Positions 24,550 to 33,985 of a DNA stretch of 37,175 bases are shown here, in pieces. Source of the DNA: Lachnospiraceae bacterium. Its GTDB lineage: Bacteria > Bacillota > Clostridia > Lachnospirales > Lachnospiraceae. Both the position numbers and the translations under genes were made by a program. Positions within the stretch are counted from its first letter, which is position 1. Each line of letters opens with the position of its first letter. The stretch covers positions 1-37,175 of the forward strand of contig JAJQBC010000097.1 of assembly GCA_021203465.1 (NCBI GenBank), written 5' to 3'. The notes under the pieces are model-generated. The model saw nothing but the letters and a program-made list of their open reading frames with translations, did no database searches and was not told the origin of the DNA.

Positions 24550-24597
24550 GTAATCCTTTAATTTTTATATAAAATAATTAAGATGGAGGTAAGAAAC

Positions 24598-26187
24598 ATG
24601 GCAGTAGGTGTATTGATGCCGAAAGCTGGAATCACGGTTGAAGAATGCGTGATCAGCGAGTGGAAGGTGAAGAAGGGCGATCATGTCAAGGTCGGCGATA
24701 TCCTCTTCACCTACGAGACGGACAAGGCCGAGTTTGAGTGCGAGTCCACGGCGGAAGGCGAGATCCTCGAGATCTTCTACGAGGATGGAGATGAGGTCCC
24801 CGTACTCGTGAATGTCTGCGCGGTCGGACAGCCGGGCGACGACATCAGCGGGATCAAGGAAGGAACAGATGTTCCGACAGCGAGCGCTCCGGCTGAGGCG
24901 GCTCCTGCAGCAGCGGCAGCACCGGCGGTAGCGGCTCCGGCCGGCAACATGGCGCAGGGCGTGCTGATGCCGAAGGCCGGAATCACGGTCGAGGAGTGCG
25001 TGATCAGCGAGTGGAAGGTGAAGAAGGGCGATCATGTCAAGGTCGGCGATATCCTCTTTACCTACGAGACAGACAAGGCTGAGTTTGAGTGCGAGTCTAC
25101 GGCAGAGGGCGAGATCCTTGATATCTTCTATGAGGATGGAGACGAGGTTCCGGTGCTCGTGAATGTCTGCGCGGTCGGTAAACCCGGCGATTGCATCGTG
25201 GGTCTCAGAGAAGGTGAGGAAGCCCCGGCTCCCACAGCAGCGGCAGTACCGGCTGCAGCAGCTCCTGCAGCGGCGCCGGCAGCAGGAGGAACCGCAAACG
25301 CGGATGCGAAGGTTTCTCCGAGAGCGAGAAAGACAGCGGCAGAGCTTGGCGTGGATGCGACGGCAGCGACAGGAAGTGGCCCTTACGGACGCATTGTGGA
25401 GAGCGATGTGAAAGCCTATGCGGCGAGTCTTCCGGCGGATGCTCCGGTGGAGCAGGTTTCTGCAGCGGCAGCAGCAGCGGCGGCAGAAGCGGAGTATGTC
25501 GATGTGAAGTTCTCTGCTGTGAGAAAGGCGACTGCGAAGGCGATGACGAAGTCTCTGAGCACGATGGCACAGCTCACGCACTGCCATTCCTTCGATGCGA
25601 CTGCGATCCAGAAGCTGCGCAAGCAGATCAAGGCGAACGGAGAGGCGATGGGTCTGCCGAATATCACGCTGAACGATATCGTGATGTATGCAGTGTCCCG
25701 CGTGATCCTGAACCATTCCGATCTGAACGCAATCATGCCGGAAGACAATGTGCTGCGTAAGTACACGAATGTCCATCTTGGCATGGCGGTAGATTCGCCG
25801 AAGGGCCTGCTGGTGCCGACGATCTTTAATGCGAACAAGCTGAGCCTTGCTGAGATCAGCATGGAGGCGAAGCGCCTTGCGAAGATCTGTCAGGAAGGTC
25901 AGGCGACGCCGGATATGCTGGCAGGCGCAAGCTTTACCGTGTCGAATGTCGGTTCCCTCGGCGTTGAGATGTTTACCCCGGTCGTGAATCCGCCGCAGGT
26001 CGGGATTCTTGGCGTATGCGGTATCACCACCCGCGTGAAGGAAGTGAACGGTGAGATTAAGACCTATCCGGCGATGAGCCTCTGCCTGTCCTATGATCAT
26101 AGGGCGATCGACGGAACGCCGGCATCGAAGTTTATGAAGGAGCTCTGCAATGCACTTGAAAATTTCGATTTGCTGATGATGAAGTAA
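24598..26187 (+). CDS. 2-oxoacid dehydrogenase complex E2 with two lipoyl domains
   Basis: This 529-residue dihydrolipoamide acyltransferase is the core of the complex. Lipoyl domains 1 (about 1-80) and 2 (about 118-197) carry the lipoylated Lys in ETDKAEFE (K43 and K160) and are nearly identical. Ala/Pro-rich linkers follow each. The E1/E3-binding domain is at about 239-275 (SPRARKTAAELGVD, then GSGPYGRIVESDV). The catalytic domain runs from about 300 and has the active-site motif HRAIDG (501-506). ATG 24598 follows TGGAGGTAAG. The E3 gene starts 13 bases downstream. The substrate (pyruvate, acetoin or a branched 2-oxoacid) is not fixed by the sequence. Confidence 0.95.
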   Translation: MAVGVLMPKAGITVEECVISEWKVKKGDHVKVGDILFTYETDKAEFECESTAEGEILEIFYEDGDEVPVLVNVCAVGQPGDDISGIKEGTDVPTASAPAEAAPAAAAAPAVAAPAGNMAQGVLMPKAGITVEECVISEWKVKKGDHVKVGDILFTYETDKAEFECESTAEGEILDIFYEDGDEVPVLVNVCAVGKPGDCIVGLREGEEAPAPTAAAVPAAAAPAAAPAAGGTANADAKVSPRARKTAAELGVDATAATGSGPYGRIVESDVKAYAASLPADAPVEQVSAAAAAAAAEAEYVDVKFSAVRKATAKAMTKSLSTMAQLTHCHSFDATAIQKLRKQIKANGEAMGLPNITLNDIVMYAVSRVILNHSDLNAIMPEDNVLRKYTNVHLGMAVDSPKGLLVPTIFNANKLSLAEISMEAKRLAKICQEGQATPDMLAGASFTVSNVGSLGVEMFTPVVNPPQVGILGVCGITTRVKEVNGEIKTYPAMSLCLSYDHRAIDGTPASKFMKELCNALENFDLLMMK

Positions 26188-26200
26188 AGGAGGAAATCGG

Positions 26201-27571
26201 ATGACCAAAACAGATGTAGTGGTACTGGGCGGCGGCCCGGGCGGATATATGGCGGCCGAGCGTGCCGCTCAGGGCGGAAAGAGTGTGACGCTGATCGAGA
26301 AGCGTGCGCTCGGCGGCACCTGCCTCAATGAGGGCTGCGTTCCCTCCAAGGCGCTGCTGAACTCCGCAAAGCTCTATGAGCACGCGTTGCACGGTGAGGC
26401 TTTCGGCGTGATCGCAGAAAATGTGAAGATCGATCACGCGAAGGTTGTGAAACGCAAGGGAAAGGTCGTGAAGGCTCTTGTCTCCGGCGTTGGCTCGACG
26501 ATGCAGGCGAACGGCGTGAATGTCGTGATGGCGAACGGCTACATAAAGGGGAAGACCGCGGACGGCTTTGTCGTCGAGGCGGACGGCAAGGAGTACGCCG
26601 GAGAAAATCTGATCCTGGCCTGCGGTTCTGAGGTGACGACATTCCCGCTCCCGGGACTTGAGGAGGGACTGAAGTCCGGTTACGTCGTGACGAACCGCGA
26701 GATCCTGAGCATGGAGACGCTGCCGAAGAAGCTGATTGCAATCGGCGGCGGAGTCATCGGACTGGAGATGGCTTCCTACTTCGCGATGATCGGCGTACCG
26801 GTGACCATCATCGAGATGCTGGATAAGATCGCCGGCCCGACGGATCGTGAGATCTCTCAGATTCTGATGAAGAATTATAAGAAGAAGGGCATTGATTTCA
26901 AGCTTTCCTGCAAGGTGACCGCGATCGAGGCGGACGGCGTATGCTACGAGGAGAACGGCGAGAGCAAGAAGGAGACAGGCGATCTGGTGCTCTGGGCGAC
27001 GGGAAGAAGAGCCTTCACCAAGGGCGTCGGCATCGAGAATCTGGGCGTGGAGATGAACCGCGGCGCAGTCGTGACGAACGAATTCATGCAGACGAGCGTG
27101 AAGGGCGTCTATGCGGTCGGCGATATCAACGGAAAGATCATGTTGGCTCATACGGCTTACCGCGAGGCGGAGGTCGCTGTCAACAATATCATCGGGAAGA
27201 AGGATGTGATGCGCTATAATGCGATTCCGTCCGTCATCTACACGAATCCCGAGGTGGCGAGTGTCGGCGAGACCGAGGAGAGCGCGAAGGCGAAGGGCAT
27301 CGATGTGAAGGTCGCAAAGGTGTCCATGCGGATGTCAGGCCGCTACATGGCGGAGGTCGAGAAGGGCGACGGTATCTGCAAGATCGTTGTCGATGCGAAG
27401 AACAATACCCTGATCGGCGTCCACATGATCGGCAGCTACACCTCGGAGATGATCTACGGTGCGGCGCTGATGCTCGAGACGCACATTTCGATCGACCACC
27501 TGAAAGAGCTGGTGTTCCCGCACCCGACGGTGAGCGAGGTCATCCGGGAAGCTTTGTTCGAGGTTAAATAA
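26201..27571 (+). CDS. lpdA: Dihydrolipoamide dehydrogenase (E3)
   Basis: This 456-residue flavoprotein reoxidises the dihydrolipoyl groups of E2 and passes electrons to NAD+. It has an FAD-binding GGGPGG (10-15), the redox disulfide in GGTCLNEGCVPSK (C41, C46), an NAD-binding AIGGGVIGLEMAS, a second FAD motif VYAVGDINGK and the C-terminal catalytic His441 and Glu446 in HPTVSE. AAAGGAGG precedes the start, and it is co-transcribed with E2. The C-terminal interface residues are complete, so the enzyme should be active. Confidence 0.97.
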   Translation: MTKTDVVVLGGGPGGYMAAERAAQGGKSVTLIEKRALGGTCLNEGCVPSKALLNSAKLYEHALHGEAFGVIAENVKIDHAKVVKRKGKVVKALVSGVGSTMQANGVNVVMANGYIKGKTADGFVVEADGKEYAGENLILACGSEVTTFPLPGLEEGLKSGYVVTNREILSMETLPKKLIAIGGGVIGLEMASYFAMIGVPVTIIEMLDKIAGPTDREISQILMKNYKKKGIDFKLSCKVTAIEADGVCYEENGESKKETGDLVLWATGRRAFTKGVGIENLGVEMNRGAVVTNEFMQTSVKGVYAVGDINGKIMLAHTAYREAEVAVNNIIGKKDVMRYNAIPSVIYTNPEVASVGETEESAKAKGIDVKVAKVSMRMSGRYMAEVEKGDGICKIVVDAKNNTLIGVHMIGSYTSEMIYGAALMLETHISIDHLKELVFPHPTVSEVIREALFEVK

Positions 27572-27589
27572 CTGTAATTCTCAGAGCTG

Positions 27590-27730
27590 CAGGCAACAGA
27601 CCGCCTGCTTCGCAGGCTATATGCCGCCTGCGGCGTCATATGTCTGAGGCTTGATGGGTCTTCGTTTCACTACGGTCCGCGCTAAACGGACGTCCCCCGG
27701 ACGTCCAGCGCCGTTTCGCCCATCTCAAAA
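27590..27730. other. Hairpin-rich intergenic element between E3 and E1
   Basis: The 261-base gap holds a compact series of stems. GCCTGC-TTC-GCAGGC spans 27603-27617 and GCCGC-CT-GCGGC spans 27623-27634. An outer pair GATGGG/CCCATC (27653-27658 with 27719-27724) encloses an alternative pair AAACGG/CCGTTT (27684-27689 with 27711-27716) and a perfect GGACGTCC-CCC-GGACGTCC hairpin (27688-27706). There is no coding frame. It could be a dispersed palindromic repeat, an attenuator or a structured RNA. A further small dyad TGCAGAT-AA-ATCTGCA (27747-27762) lies closer to E1. Confidence 0.6.
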
Positions 27731-27832
27731 TGAAAATACAGCCTTATGCAGATAAATCTGCAAAGTCTGTCTTCTCATTTTGCTGCTGCTCTGAACTATA
27801 AAAACAAAAACAATAAAAGGAGATGTATTAAC

Positions 27833-30316
27833 ATGCCAAAGTCACTGTATGTCGATCCTGACAAAATGCGTGCTCCTGGAAAAATTACATTCCAGGATAT
27901 TCCGATCAACACCTACCAGAAGACTGTCAAGGAAGAAGTAGAGGAAGGAACCTACACCAAGGAAGACCTGCTTCGCATCTACCGCGATATGACGATCTGC
28001 CGCGAGTTTGAAGACATGCTGAACCAGGTCAAGACGCAGGCGAAGTATGCCGATGTCGAGACGACTTATCCGGGTCCGGCGCACCTTTCCTATGGACAGG
28101 AAGCGGCAGCTGTCGGCGAGGCCTATCTGCTGAACAAAGAGGATTTCACCTTCGGCAGCCACAGAAGCCACAGCGAGATCCTTGCAAAGTGCCTTTCCTG
28201 CATCCAGAAGCTGGATGACAAGGAACTGATGGACGACATGGAGAATTTCTTCGAGGGCAAGACCCTTGCAGCTGTCAAGAAGGTCAGCAAGGCCGACGGC
28301 GATGTGAAAGAGCTCGCGATTGAGTTCATCGTCTATGGCGCACTGGCAGAGTTGTTTGCAAGAGAGAACGGCTTCCATAAGGGACTCGGCGGCTCCATGC
28401 ACGCATTCTTCCTGCCCTTCGGTGTATATCCGAACAACGCGCTTGTGGGCGGCTCCGCGACGATCGCGACCGGTGCTGCGCTGTTCAAGAAGTGCAACGA
28501 AAAGGGCGGCGTTGTTGTCGCAAACCTTGGCGATGGTTCCATGGGCCGCGGCCCCGTGTGGGAGGCTCTTTCCTTCGCGACGATGGATCAGTACAAGACC
28601 CTCTGGGAGGAGGGACGTAAGGGCGGACTTCCGCTGATCTTCAATATCAACAACAACTCCTACGGCATGGGCGGCCAGACCTGCGGTGAGACGATGGGCT
28701 ACGGCGAGCTCGCACGTATGGGCGCCGGCGTGACCGAGAGCCAGCTGCATGCAGAGAGAGTCGACGGTTACAATCCGCTGGCTGTGATCGATGCATACCG
28801 CCGTAAGCTTCCGCTTGTCAAGAGCGGCGAGGGTCCGGTATTCCTGGATGTTGTGACCTACCGTCTGCTCGGCCATTCGACCTCTGACCAGAACGCTTAC
28901 CGCACGAAGGAGGAGATCGAGGCCTGGAGAGCGCAGGATCCGATCATCACCTTCCGCAAGGCGATCGTGGACGCGGGCATCGCGGACGACAGCGAGTTCG
29001 AGGCGATCTGGGCGAAGACGAAGGAGAGAATGGCACGTATTTGCCGTCTTGCCTCCGACAAGGAAGCTTCCCCGTACCTTGACTTTGATAAAGATCCGGA
29101 TATCATCCGCAAGCTGATGTACAACAATGAGGAGCGCCGCAGCATGGATACGACCAGAGAGCCGTCTGTCCTTGGCCCGAAGGAGAGCTGCAAGCGCTAT
29201 ACGGACATCCAGAAGAAGGTTCGCACGCATTACGACGCGGACGGTAAGGAAGTCAGCTCGATGAAGCGCTACAATATCCGCGACGCGATCTTCGAGCCGA
29301 TGATCAACAAGTATTATGAGGATCCGACACTCATCGCCTACGGCGAAGATGTGCGTGACTGGGGCGGCGCCTTCGCGGTGTACCGTGGATTCACGGATGT
29401 GATTCCCTACTCCAGGCTGTTCAACTCTCCGATTTCTGAGTCCGCGATTGTCGGTACCGGCGTCGGCTATACGATGTGCGGCGGCCGCGCGGTGGTAGAG
29501 CTGATGTACGGCGACTTCATCGGCTGCTGTGGAGACGAGATTTTCAACCAGATGGCAAAGTGGCAGGCCATGAGCGCGGGCATCCTGAAGATGCCGCTGA
29601 TCCTGCGTGTGTCCGTCGGTTCCAAGTACGGCGCGCAGCACTCTCAGGACTGGACCTCGATGTGTGCGCATGTACCGGGCCTGAAGGTAGCCTTCCCGGC
29701 TACGCCTTATGAGGCGAAGGGCCTGATGCAGTCCGCGCTGAACGGCACGGATCCGGTTGTGTTCTTTGAGAGCCAGAGAATCTATGATATCGGCGAGAAG
29801 TTCCACGAGGGCGGCGTCCCGACGGAAGAGTACGAGATTCCGTTCGGTGCGGTCGATGTGATTCAGACCGGTTCCGATATCACGATGCTGACGATCGGCG
29901 CAACCCTGTACCGTGCGGTGGATGCAGCGAAGGAGCTGCAGGAGAAGTACGGCCTGAGCGTGGAGCTTATCAACCTGCCGAGCCTTGTACCACTGGATTA
30001 CGAGACGATCATCGAGTCCGTAAAGAAGACCGGCAAGGTCGTTCTGGCCTCCGATGCCTGCGCGAGAGGAACCTTCCTCAACGACGTTGCGAAGAATATC
30101 ACCGAGCTGGCATTCGATTATCTGGATGCTCCGCCTGTGGTCGTCGGCGCGATGAACGGTATCACCCCGCCCTTCGAGTATGATCATTACTTCTTCCCGC
30201 AGAAGGAGTGGATCCTCGACGCGATCAACGAGAAGATCATGCCGCTTCCGGGCTACGAGCCGGAGACGAACGTGAAGCCGGATGAGCAGATGAGAAGGCT
30301 GAAACTGGGAGTCTAA
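27833..30316 (+). CDS. 2-oxoacid dehydrogenase E1, alpha and beta subunits fused
   Basis: This 827-residue thiamine-diphosphate enzyme decarboxylates a 2-oxoacid (or cleaves acetoin) and loads the acyl group on E2. Residues about 40-440 are the alpha part, with SHRSH (109-113), the ThDP motif from GDGSMGRG (233-240) to NINNNSYG (271-278) and RLLGHSTSD. Residues about 478-827 are the beta part, from KRYNIRDAIFEPM through YGEDVRDWGGAF to a C-terminal transketolase domain. The two subunits are usually separate genes in Gram-positives; here they are one chain. ATG 27833 follows AAAAGGAGATG. A frame opening upstream at 27746 is not used, as it has no site. Confidence 0.94.
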   Translation: MPKSLYVDPDKMRAPGKITFQDIPINTYQKTVKEEVEEGTYTKEDLLRIYRDMTICREFEDMLNQVKTQAKYADVETTYPGPAHLSYGQEAAAVGEAYLLNKEDFTFGSHRSHSEILAKCLSCIQKLDDKELMDDMENFFEGKTLAAVKKVSKADGDVKELAIEFIVYGALAELFARENGFHKGLGGSMHAFFLPFGVYPNNALVGGSATIATGAALFKKCNEKGGVVVANLGDGSMGRGPVWEALSFATMDQYKTLWEEGRKGGLPLIFNINNNSYGMGGQTCGETMGYGELARMGAGVTESQLHAERVDGYNPLAVIDAYRRKLPLVKSGEGPVFLDVVTYRLLGHSTSDQNAYRTKEEIEAWRAQDPIITFRKAIVDAGIADDSEFEAIWAKTKERMARICRLASDKEASPYLDFDKDPDIIRKLMYNNEERRSMDTTREPSVLGPKESCKRYTDIQKKVRTHYDADGKEVSSMKRYNIRDAIFEPMINKYYEDPTLIAYGEDVRDWGGAFAVYRGFTDVIPYSRLFNSPISESAIVGTGVGYTMCGGRAVVELMYGDFIGCCGDEIFNQMAKWQAMSAGILKMPLILRVSVGSKYGAQHSQDWTSMCAHVPGLKVAFPATPYEAKGLMQSALNGTDPVVFFESQRIYDIGEKFHEGGVPTEEYEIPFGAVDVIQTGSDITMLTIGATLYRAVDAAKELQEKYGLSVELINLPSLVPLDYETIIESVKKTGKVVLASDACARGTFLNDVAKNITELAFDYLDAPPVVVGAMNGITPPFEYDHYFFPQKEWILDAINEKIMPLPGYEPETNVKPDEQMRRLKLGV

Positions 30317-30338
30317 GTAAAAGTAACTATAAAACATG

Positions 30339-30372
30339 CGGGGTCGGAATGCTTTTGTTCCGGCCCCGTTTT
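30339..30372 (+). terminator. Intrinsic terminator after E1
   Basis: CGGGGTCGGAA (30339-30349) pairs with TTCCGGCCCCG (30358-30368) with one G-U pair, an 8-base loop and TTTT directly after. It lies 22 bases after the E1 stop and 25 before the lipoate ligase gene, so the ligase is read by read-through or from another start. Confidence 0.85.
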
Positions 30373-30397
30373 ACTTAAAACGAAGGGAAAAGACGAG

Positions 30398-31387
30398 ATG
30401 GGAAACTGTTTTCTGGAAACGAGAACCTGGAACCCCTGGTGGAACCTTGCGGTGGAAAAATATCTCTCGGAGCAGATCGGAGAGGGTGATGTGTGGCTCT
30501 ATCTCTGGCAGAACGACCATACAGTTGTGATCGGCCGCAATCAGAACGCACTGCGGGAGTGCCGCGCGAAGCTGCTGGAGGAGGATGGCGGATACCTGGC
30601 AAGGCGCACGACCGGAGGCGGCGCCGTCTATCATGATCTCGGAAATCTCTGTTTTACCTTCCTTGCCTCCCCGGAAGCCTACGATCTTACGCGACAGATG
30701 AGTGTGATACAGCGCGCCTGCCGGAGTTTCGGTATTGAGACACAACTTTCCGGAAGAAATGATGTGATCACGGAGGAAGGTTTCAAATTTTCCGGAAATG
30801 CCTTCTCGAAGACGCGGCAGTGCTGGATCCAGCACGGCACGCTGATGGTCGACGTCGACGTCACACAGCTCGGAAACTATCTGACACCCTCCAGGGAAAA
30901 GCTGCAGTCCAAGGGCGTGAAATCCGTCCGCTCCCGCGTCTGTAATCTGAAGGAACTGAACCCGGAGGTCACGACCGACGCGATGCGCACGGCGCTGAAG
31001 GAGAGCTTCCGGGAGATTTACGGTGATTTTACGGAGCTGGACGCCGCTTCACTCGACTGTCCGGAAGTGCGGAATATCTATGAACTTTATTCTTCCTGGG
31101 ACTGGCGCTATGGCAAATCGCCCGCCTGCGAGACGAGTTATCAGAAGCGCTTTGACTGGGGTGAGATCGAGATCTCCTTGAAGCTGCAGAACCTGCGCGT
31201 CAGCGAAGCCACGGTTTATTCTGATATGCTGGACGTTGAGTTCCCGGAATTGCTCGGACAGCTTCTCATCGGAAAATGTTATGATATGTCCGACATGGAC
31301 ATCGAAAAAGGGCTTCCCGGCTGCTCCGAAGAGCAACAGCGGAAAGCCCGTGAGATCGTGGATTGGCTGGCCTCTGTGCAGGATTAG
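30398..31387 (+). CDS. lplA: Lipoate-protein ligase A
   Basis: This 329-residue enzyme activates lipoate with ATP and attaches it to the lipoyl-domain lysines of E2. It carries the family motif [12 protein letters not shown] (69-80, Thr where many have Ser), the lipoyl-AMP region with [20 protein letters not shown] (contains the catalytic Lys in FKFSGNA) and a full C-terminal accessory domain (about 240-329). It is immediately downstream of the complex that needs it, which indicates the organism scavenges lipoate for this complex. Its stop overlaps the convergent ABC gene by 4 bases. The start has GAAGGGAAAAG. Confidence 0.95.
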   Translation: MGNCFLETRTWNPWWNLAVEKYLSEQIGEGDVWLYLWQNDHTVVIGRNQNALRECRAKLLEEDGGYLARRTTGGGAVYHDLGNLCFTFLASPEAYDLTRQMSVIQRACRSFGIETQLSGRNDVITEEGFKFSGNAFSKTRQCWIQHGTLMVDVDVTQLGNYLTPSREKLQSKGVKSVRSRVCNLKELNPEVTTDAMRTALKESFREIYGDFTELDAASLDCPEVRNIYELYSSWDWRYGKSPACETSYQKRFDWGEIEISLKLQNLRVSEATVYSDMLDVEFPELLGQLLIGKCYDMSDMDIEKGLPGCSEEQQRKAREIVDWLASVQD

Positions 31388-32130
31388 ACCTTATTTTCGC
31401 GGAAGCGGGAAAGAAATTCTTTTGTCTCCGGCTTCTGCGGATTTCCAAAGATCTCCTGAGGCGTGCCCTGTTCGCAGATCACGCCTCCGTTCATGTAGAC
31501 GACCTGACTGCTCACGTCGCGCGCGAAGGCCATCTCGTGCGTGACGACCAGCATTGTCATTCCATCCTGCGCGAGGGACTGCATGACGCTTAGCACCTCG
31601 CCGACCATCTCCGGGTCGAGCGCGGAGGTCGGCTCGTCGAAGAGCAGTACCTCGGGTCCCATCGCCAGCGCGCGGGCGATCGCGACACGCTGCTTCTGGC
31701 CGCCGGAGATCTGACGCGGTCTGGCGTTGATATAGGGCGCCATGCCGACGCGGTCGAGATAGAATAGCGCGTTTTCCCTCGCTTCTTCTTTCTTCTTTTT
31801 CAGCACTTTCACCTGTCCCACGATGCAGTTTTCCAGAACCGTCATATTGTTGAAGAGATTGAAGGACTGGAAGACCATGCCCACATGGGAACGGTACTCC
31901 GAGGCGTTGACGCCGCGCCCGTTGACCAGACGGTCATGGTAGCGGATCTCGCCGCCGCTCGGCGTCTCCAGCAGGTTGATGCAACGTAGCAGCGTGGATT
32001 TTCCGGAGCCGGAAGCGCCGATGATGGAGGTTACATCCCCCTTTTCCACCGTAAAGTCGATATCCCGCAGCACGGCGTTGGAGCCGAAGGACTTTGACAG
32101 ATGACTGACCTGTAATATCATTTCGCCCAT
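31384..32130 (-). CDS. Amino-acid ABC transporter ATPase (probable lysine importer)
   Basis: This 248-residue ATPase has Walker [10 protein letters not shown] (38-46), signature [15 protein letters not shown], Walker [15 protein letters not shown] and the polar-amino-acid family end [19 protein letters not shown]. It belongs to the GlnQ/HisP group. The start MGEMILQV (ATG complement of 32128-32130) is chosen because AAGGAGG lies 9 bases upstream and the previous stop ends at 32132. It is the last gene of the riboswitch-controlled operon and energises import through the permease encoded just before it. Confidence 0.95.
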   Translation of the reverse strand: MGEMILQVSHLSKSFGSNAVLRDIDFTVEKGDVTSIIGASGSGKSTLLRCINLLETPSGGEIRYHDRLVNGRGVNASEYRSHVGMVFQSFNLFNNMTVLENCIVGQVKVLKKKKEEARENALFYLDRVGMAPYINARPRQISGGQKQRVAIARALAMGPEVLLFDEPTSALDPEMVGEVLSVMQSLAQDGMTMLVVTHEMAFARDVSSQVVYMNGGVICEQGTPQEIFGNPQKPETKEFLSRFRENKV

Positions 32131-32131
32131 C

Positions 32132-32968
32132 TTATTGATCCTCCTTATACTCGCGGCTGCGCTCGTCAAAGGGCGTCCCCTTGTCCGGATGCTTGTAGGT
32201 GCCGGCCGGCATGGTCAGCATGTCCGCCTCCGCCAGCTCATAGCTGCTGTCGCCGTCCAGCCGTTTCTCCACGTAGCGGAGCAGGAAAGAGGCGATCAGC
32301 GTCATCGTCAGGTATCCGGCCATCTCTACCGTCGCGGACGGGAAATAGAGATAAGTCGCGCCGACCGCCGCCCGGTGAGCGGCGAAGAAATCCGGGAAGC
32401 CGATGATGAACATGACCGAGGTGTCTTTCACGTTAATGATAAAGTTGTTGCCGATCTGCGGCATAATATTGCGCAGCGCCTGTGGCAGGATGACGCTCGT
32501 CATCGTCTGCACATGATTCATGCCGATGGCTTTCGCGCCCTCGGTCTGTCCCGGGTCAATGGAGATGATACCGCCGCGCACGGATTCCGCCATGTAGGCG
32601 CCCGTATTGATGGATACGACAAAGATCGCCGCTGCCCAGACGCTTCCCCACTTTACCGCATTGTTGGTAAAATAGGGCAGTCCGTAGTAGAGGAAGACCG
32701 CCTGCAGCATCATGGGAGTGCCGCGGAAGACTTCCACGTAGACGCGCACGACAACGCGGATCAGGCAGAGGATAAAGCGCCTGACGGGCGGATCGCTCTT
32801 CTCATGCGGAATGGTGTTGAGCACGCCGCAGACGAAGCCGATCAGACAGCCAATCACCGTGCCAATCAGCGCGAGGATCAGGGTGTTGCGGATACCGCTT
32901 AAGTATCCGCTGCCGTAGTTTGCCCAGAGCTTTCCGATATCCGCGGAAAGCTGTACAAATTTGTTCAT
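32132..32968 (-). CDS. Amino-acid ABC transporter permease (probable lysine importer)
   Basis: This 278-residue HisM/GlnP-type permease has membrane segments starting at [19 protein letters not shown]. The ATPase-contact EAA loop reads [21 protein letters not shown]. The segment [18 protein letters not shown] is typical of polar amino-acid permeases. It has a long hydrophilic C-terminal tail (about 30 residues, ending REYKEDQ), which is unusual. Only one permease gene is present, so the channel is a homodimer. It is the middle gene of the operon, 49 bases after the binding-protein gene with a hairpin between. Confidence 0.94.
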   Translation of the reverse strand: MNKFVQLSADIGKLWANYGSGYLSGIRNTLILALIGTVIGCLIGFVCGVLNTIPHEKSDPPVRRFILCLIRVVVRVYVEVFRGTPMMLQAVFLYYGLPYFTNNAVKWGSVWAAAIFVVSINTGAYMAESVRGGIISIDPGQTEGAKAIGMNHVQTMTSVILPQALRNIMPQIGNNFIINVKDTSVMFIIGFPDFFAAHRAAVGATYLYFPSATVEMAGYLTMTLIASFLLRYVEKRLDGDSSYELAEADMLTMPAGTYKHPDKGTPFDERSREYKEDQ

Positions 32969-32984
32969 GGATGTACATCCCTTC

Positions 32985-33009
32985 TGAAAAGCATCCGGCA
33001 GAGCCGGAT
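32985..33009 (-). terminator. Attenuator-like hairpin between binding protein and permease
   Basis: On the minus strand ATCCGGC-TCT-GCCGGAT (33009 down to 32993) is followed by GCTTTTC. The stem is 7 bp with a short imperfect T run. It lies just after the binding-protein stop and probably lets only some transcripts continue, giving more binding protein than permease. Confidence 0.6.
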
Positions 33010-33017
33010 TACATTGG

Positions 33018-33956
33018 TTACTCGCTCATCGGCTGGATCGCGATCGCCTCGTCCATCAGTTCGTTGAAATCGTCGACCGTCATCGTGGAGAGCACACTGT
33101 CAATGGCCTCCTTCAGCACGGTATTGCCCTTCATGAGGGAGATGCCGATGTTGATTTCGCCCTCATCGACCTCAAAGTCGTCATCCGTGCCGCTGAAATC
33201 CAGAATTTTCATATCCGGATAGGCGGCCACCGCGCCCATGGCGGTCGGCATGTCGGTGCAGATGAAGTCGACCGTGTCGGTCTCCAGCGCCATCAGCATG
33301 GCCGGGGCGGTCTCGGAAGCGGTCTGGATCTCGGCGCCCTCGATCTGCGGCAGGCAGCTGTCATACCAGATCGTCGCGATCTGCGCGGTGCAGGTGCCGC
33401 CGGCGAGATCGGAGATGCCCTGCGCGTCCGCAAACTCGCTGTCAGCCTTCGTCACGCAGACGATGGAAGCGTAGAAGTAGGGTCCCGCGAAATCAACCTG
33501 CTCCATGCGCTCTTCCGTCATGGACTGTCCGGCGATGACCGCGTCGATCGTGCCGGTCTGTACCGCCGGTACGAGGGAATCCCAGTCGGACTGTACGACC
33601 TCGAGCTCCCAGCCGTTTGCCTCGCAGATCAGCTTGCCGATCATGACGTCGTAGCCGTTCGCGTACTGCCCGGGGACATTGGAGATCTCGACCGCGCCGT
33701 TGGAATCGTCGCTCTGCGTCCAGTTGTAGGGGGCGTAGGCGCACTCCATCGCGATGGTCAGGACGCCGTCCTCCACGCCGGAAGCGACCTCTGAGGTCTC
33801 GGCGTCTTCGGCAGTTTCAGCAGCCTCAGCTTCTTCTGTGTCTTCTGTGCTTTCCTCCGTGCTCGTGGTATCCGTGGCGGTGCTGCCCGAGCTGCCGCAG
33901 GCGGCCAGAGAGCAGGCCATAGCCAGAGTCAACAGGATTGCTACATACTTTTTCAT
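33018..33956 (-). CDS. Amino-acid-binding lipoprotein (probable lysine importer)
   Basis: This 312-residue extracellular solute-binding protein (family 3) has a signal peptide with lipobox SLAAC (Cys20). A spacer of about 40 residues, rich in Thr, Glu, Ala and Ser, follows. The binding fold starts at GVLTIAMECAYAPYNW, with YDVMIGKLICEANG, then DSLVPAVQTGTIDAVIAGQSMTEER as two overlapping family blocks, and ends DFNELMDEAIAIQPMSE. ATG 33956 is chosen for its AAGGAGGAACC site; the longer upstream frame runs into the riboswitch. The lysine riboswitch in front indicates that lysine is the ligand. Confidence 0.95.
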   Translation of the reverse strand: MKKYVAILLTLAMACSLAACGSSGSTATDTTSTEESTEDTEEAEAAETAEDAETSEVASGVEDGVLTIAMECAYAPYNWTQSDDSNGAVEISNVPGQYANGYDVMIGKLICEANGWELEVVQSDWDSLVPAVQTGTIDAVIAGQSMTEERMEQVDFAGPYFYASIVCVTKADSEFADAQGISDLAGGTCTAQIATIWYDSCLPQIEGAEIQTASETAPAMLMALETDTVDFICTDMPTAMGAVAAYPDMKILDFSGTDDDFEVDEGEINIGISLMKGNTVLKEAIDSVLSTMTVDDFNELMDEAIAIQPMSE

Positions 33957-33985
33957 AACAGGTTCCTCCTTATTGATAAAAATGG

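Noticed and set aside
24598-30316. Naming the complex as acetoin or pyruvate dehydrogenase
   Set aside because: Motifs show only the 2-oxoacid dehydrogenase family; specificity residues cannot be assigned by eye and no acetoin regulator or related gene is beside it.
18172-30337. Very long antisense reading frames (for example 18172-19083, 21122-22966, 24565-26208, 27842-30337, all minus)
   Set aside because: They lie exactly opposite well-supported genes, have Arg/His/Leu-rich low-complexity products, no ribosome sites and no family motifs. High-GC codon bias opens such frames.
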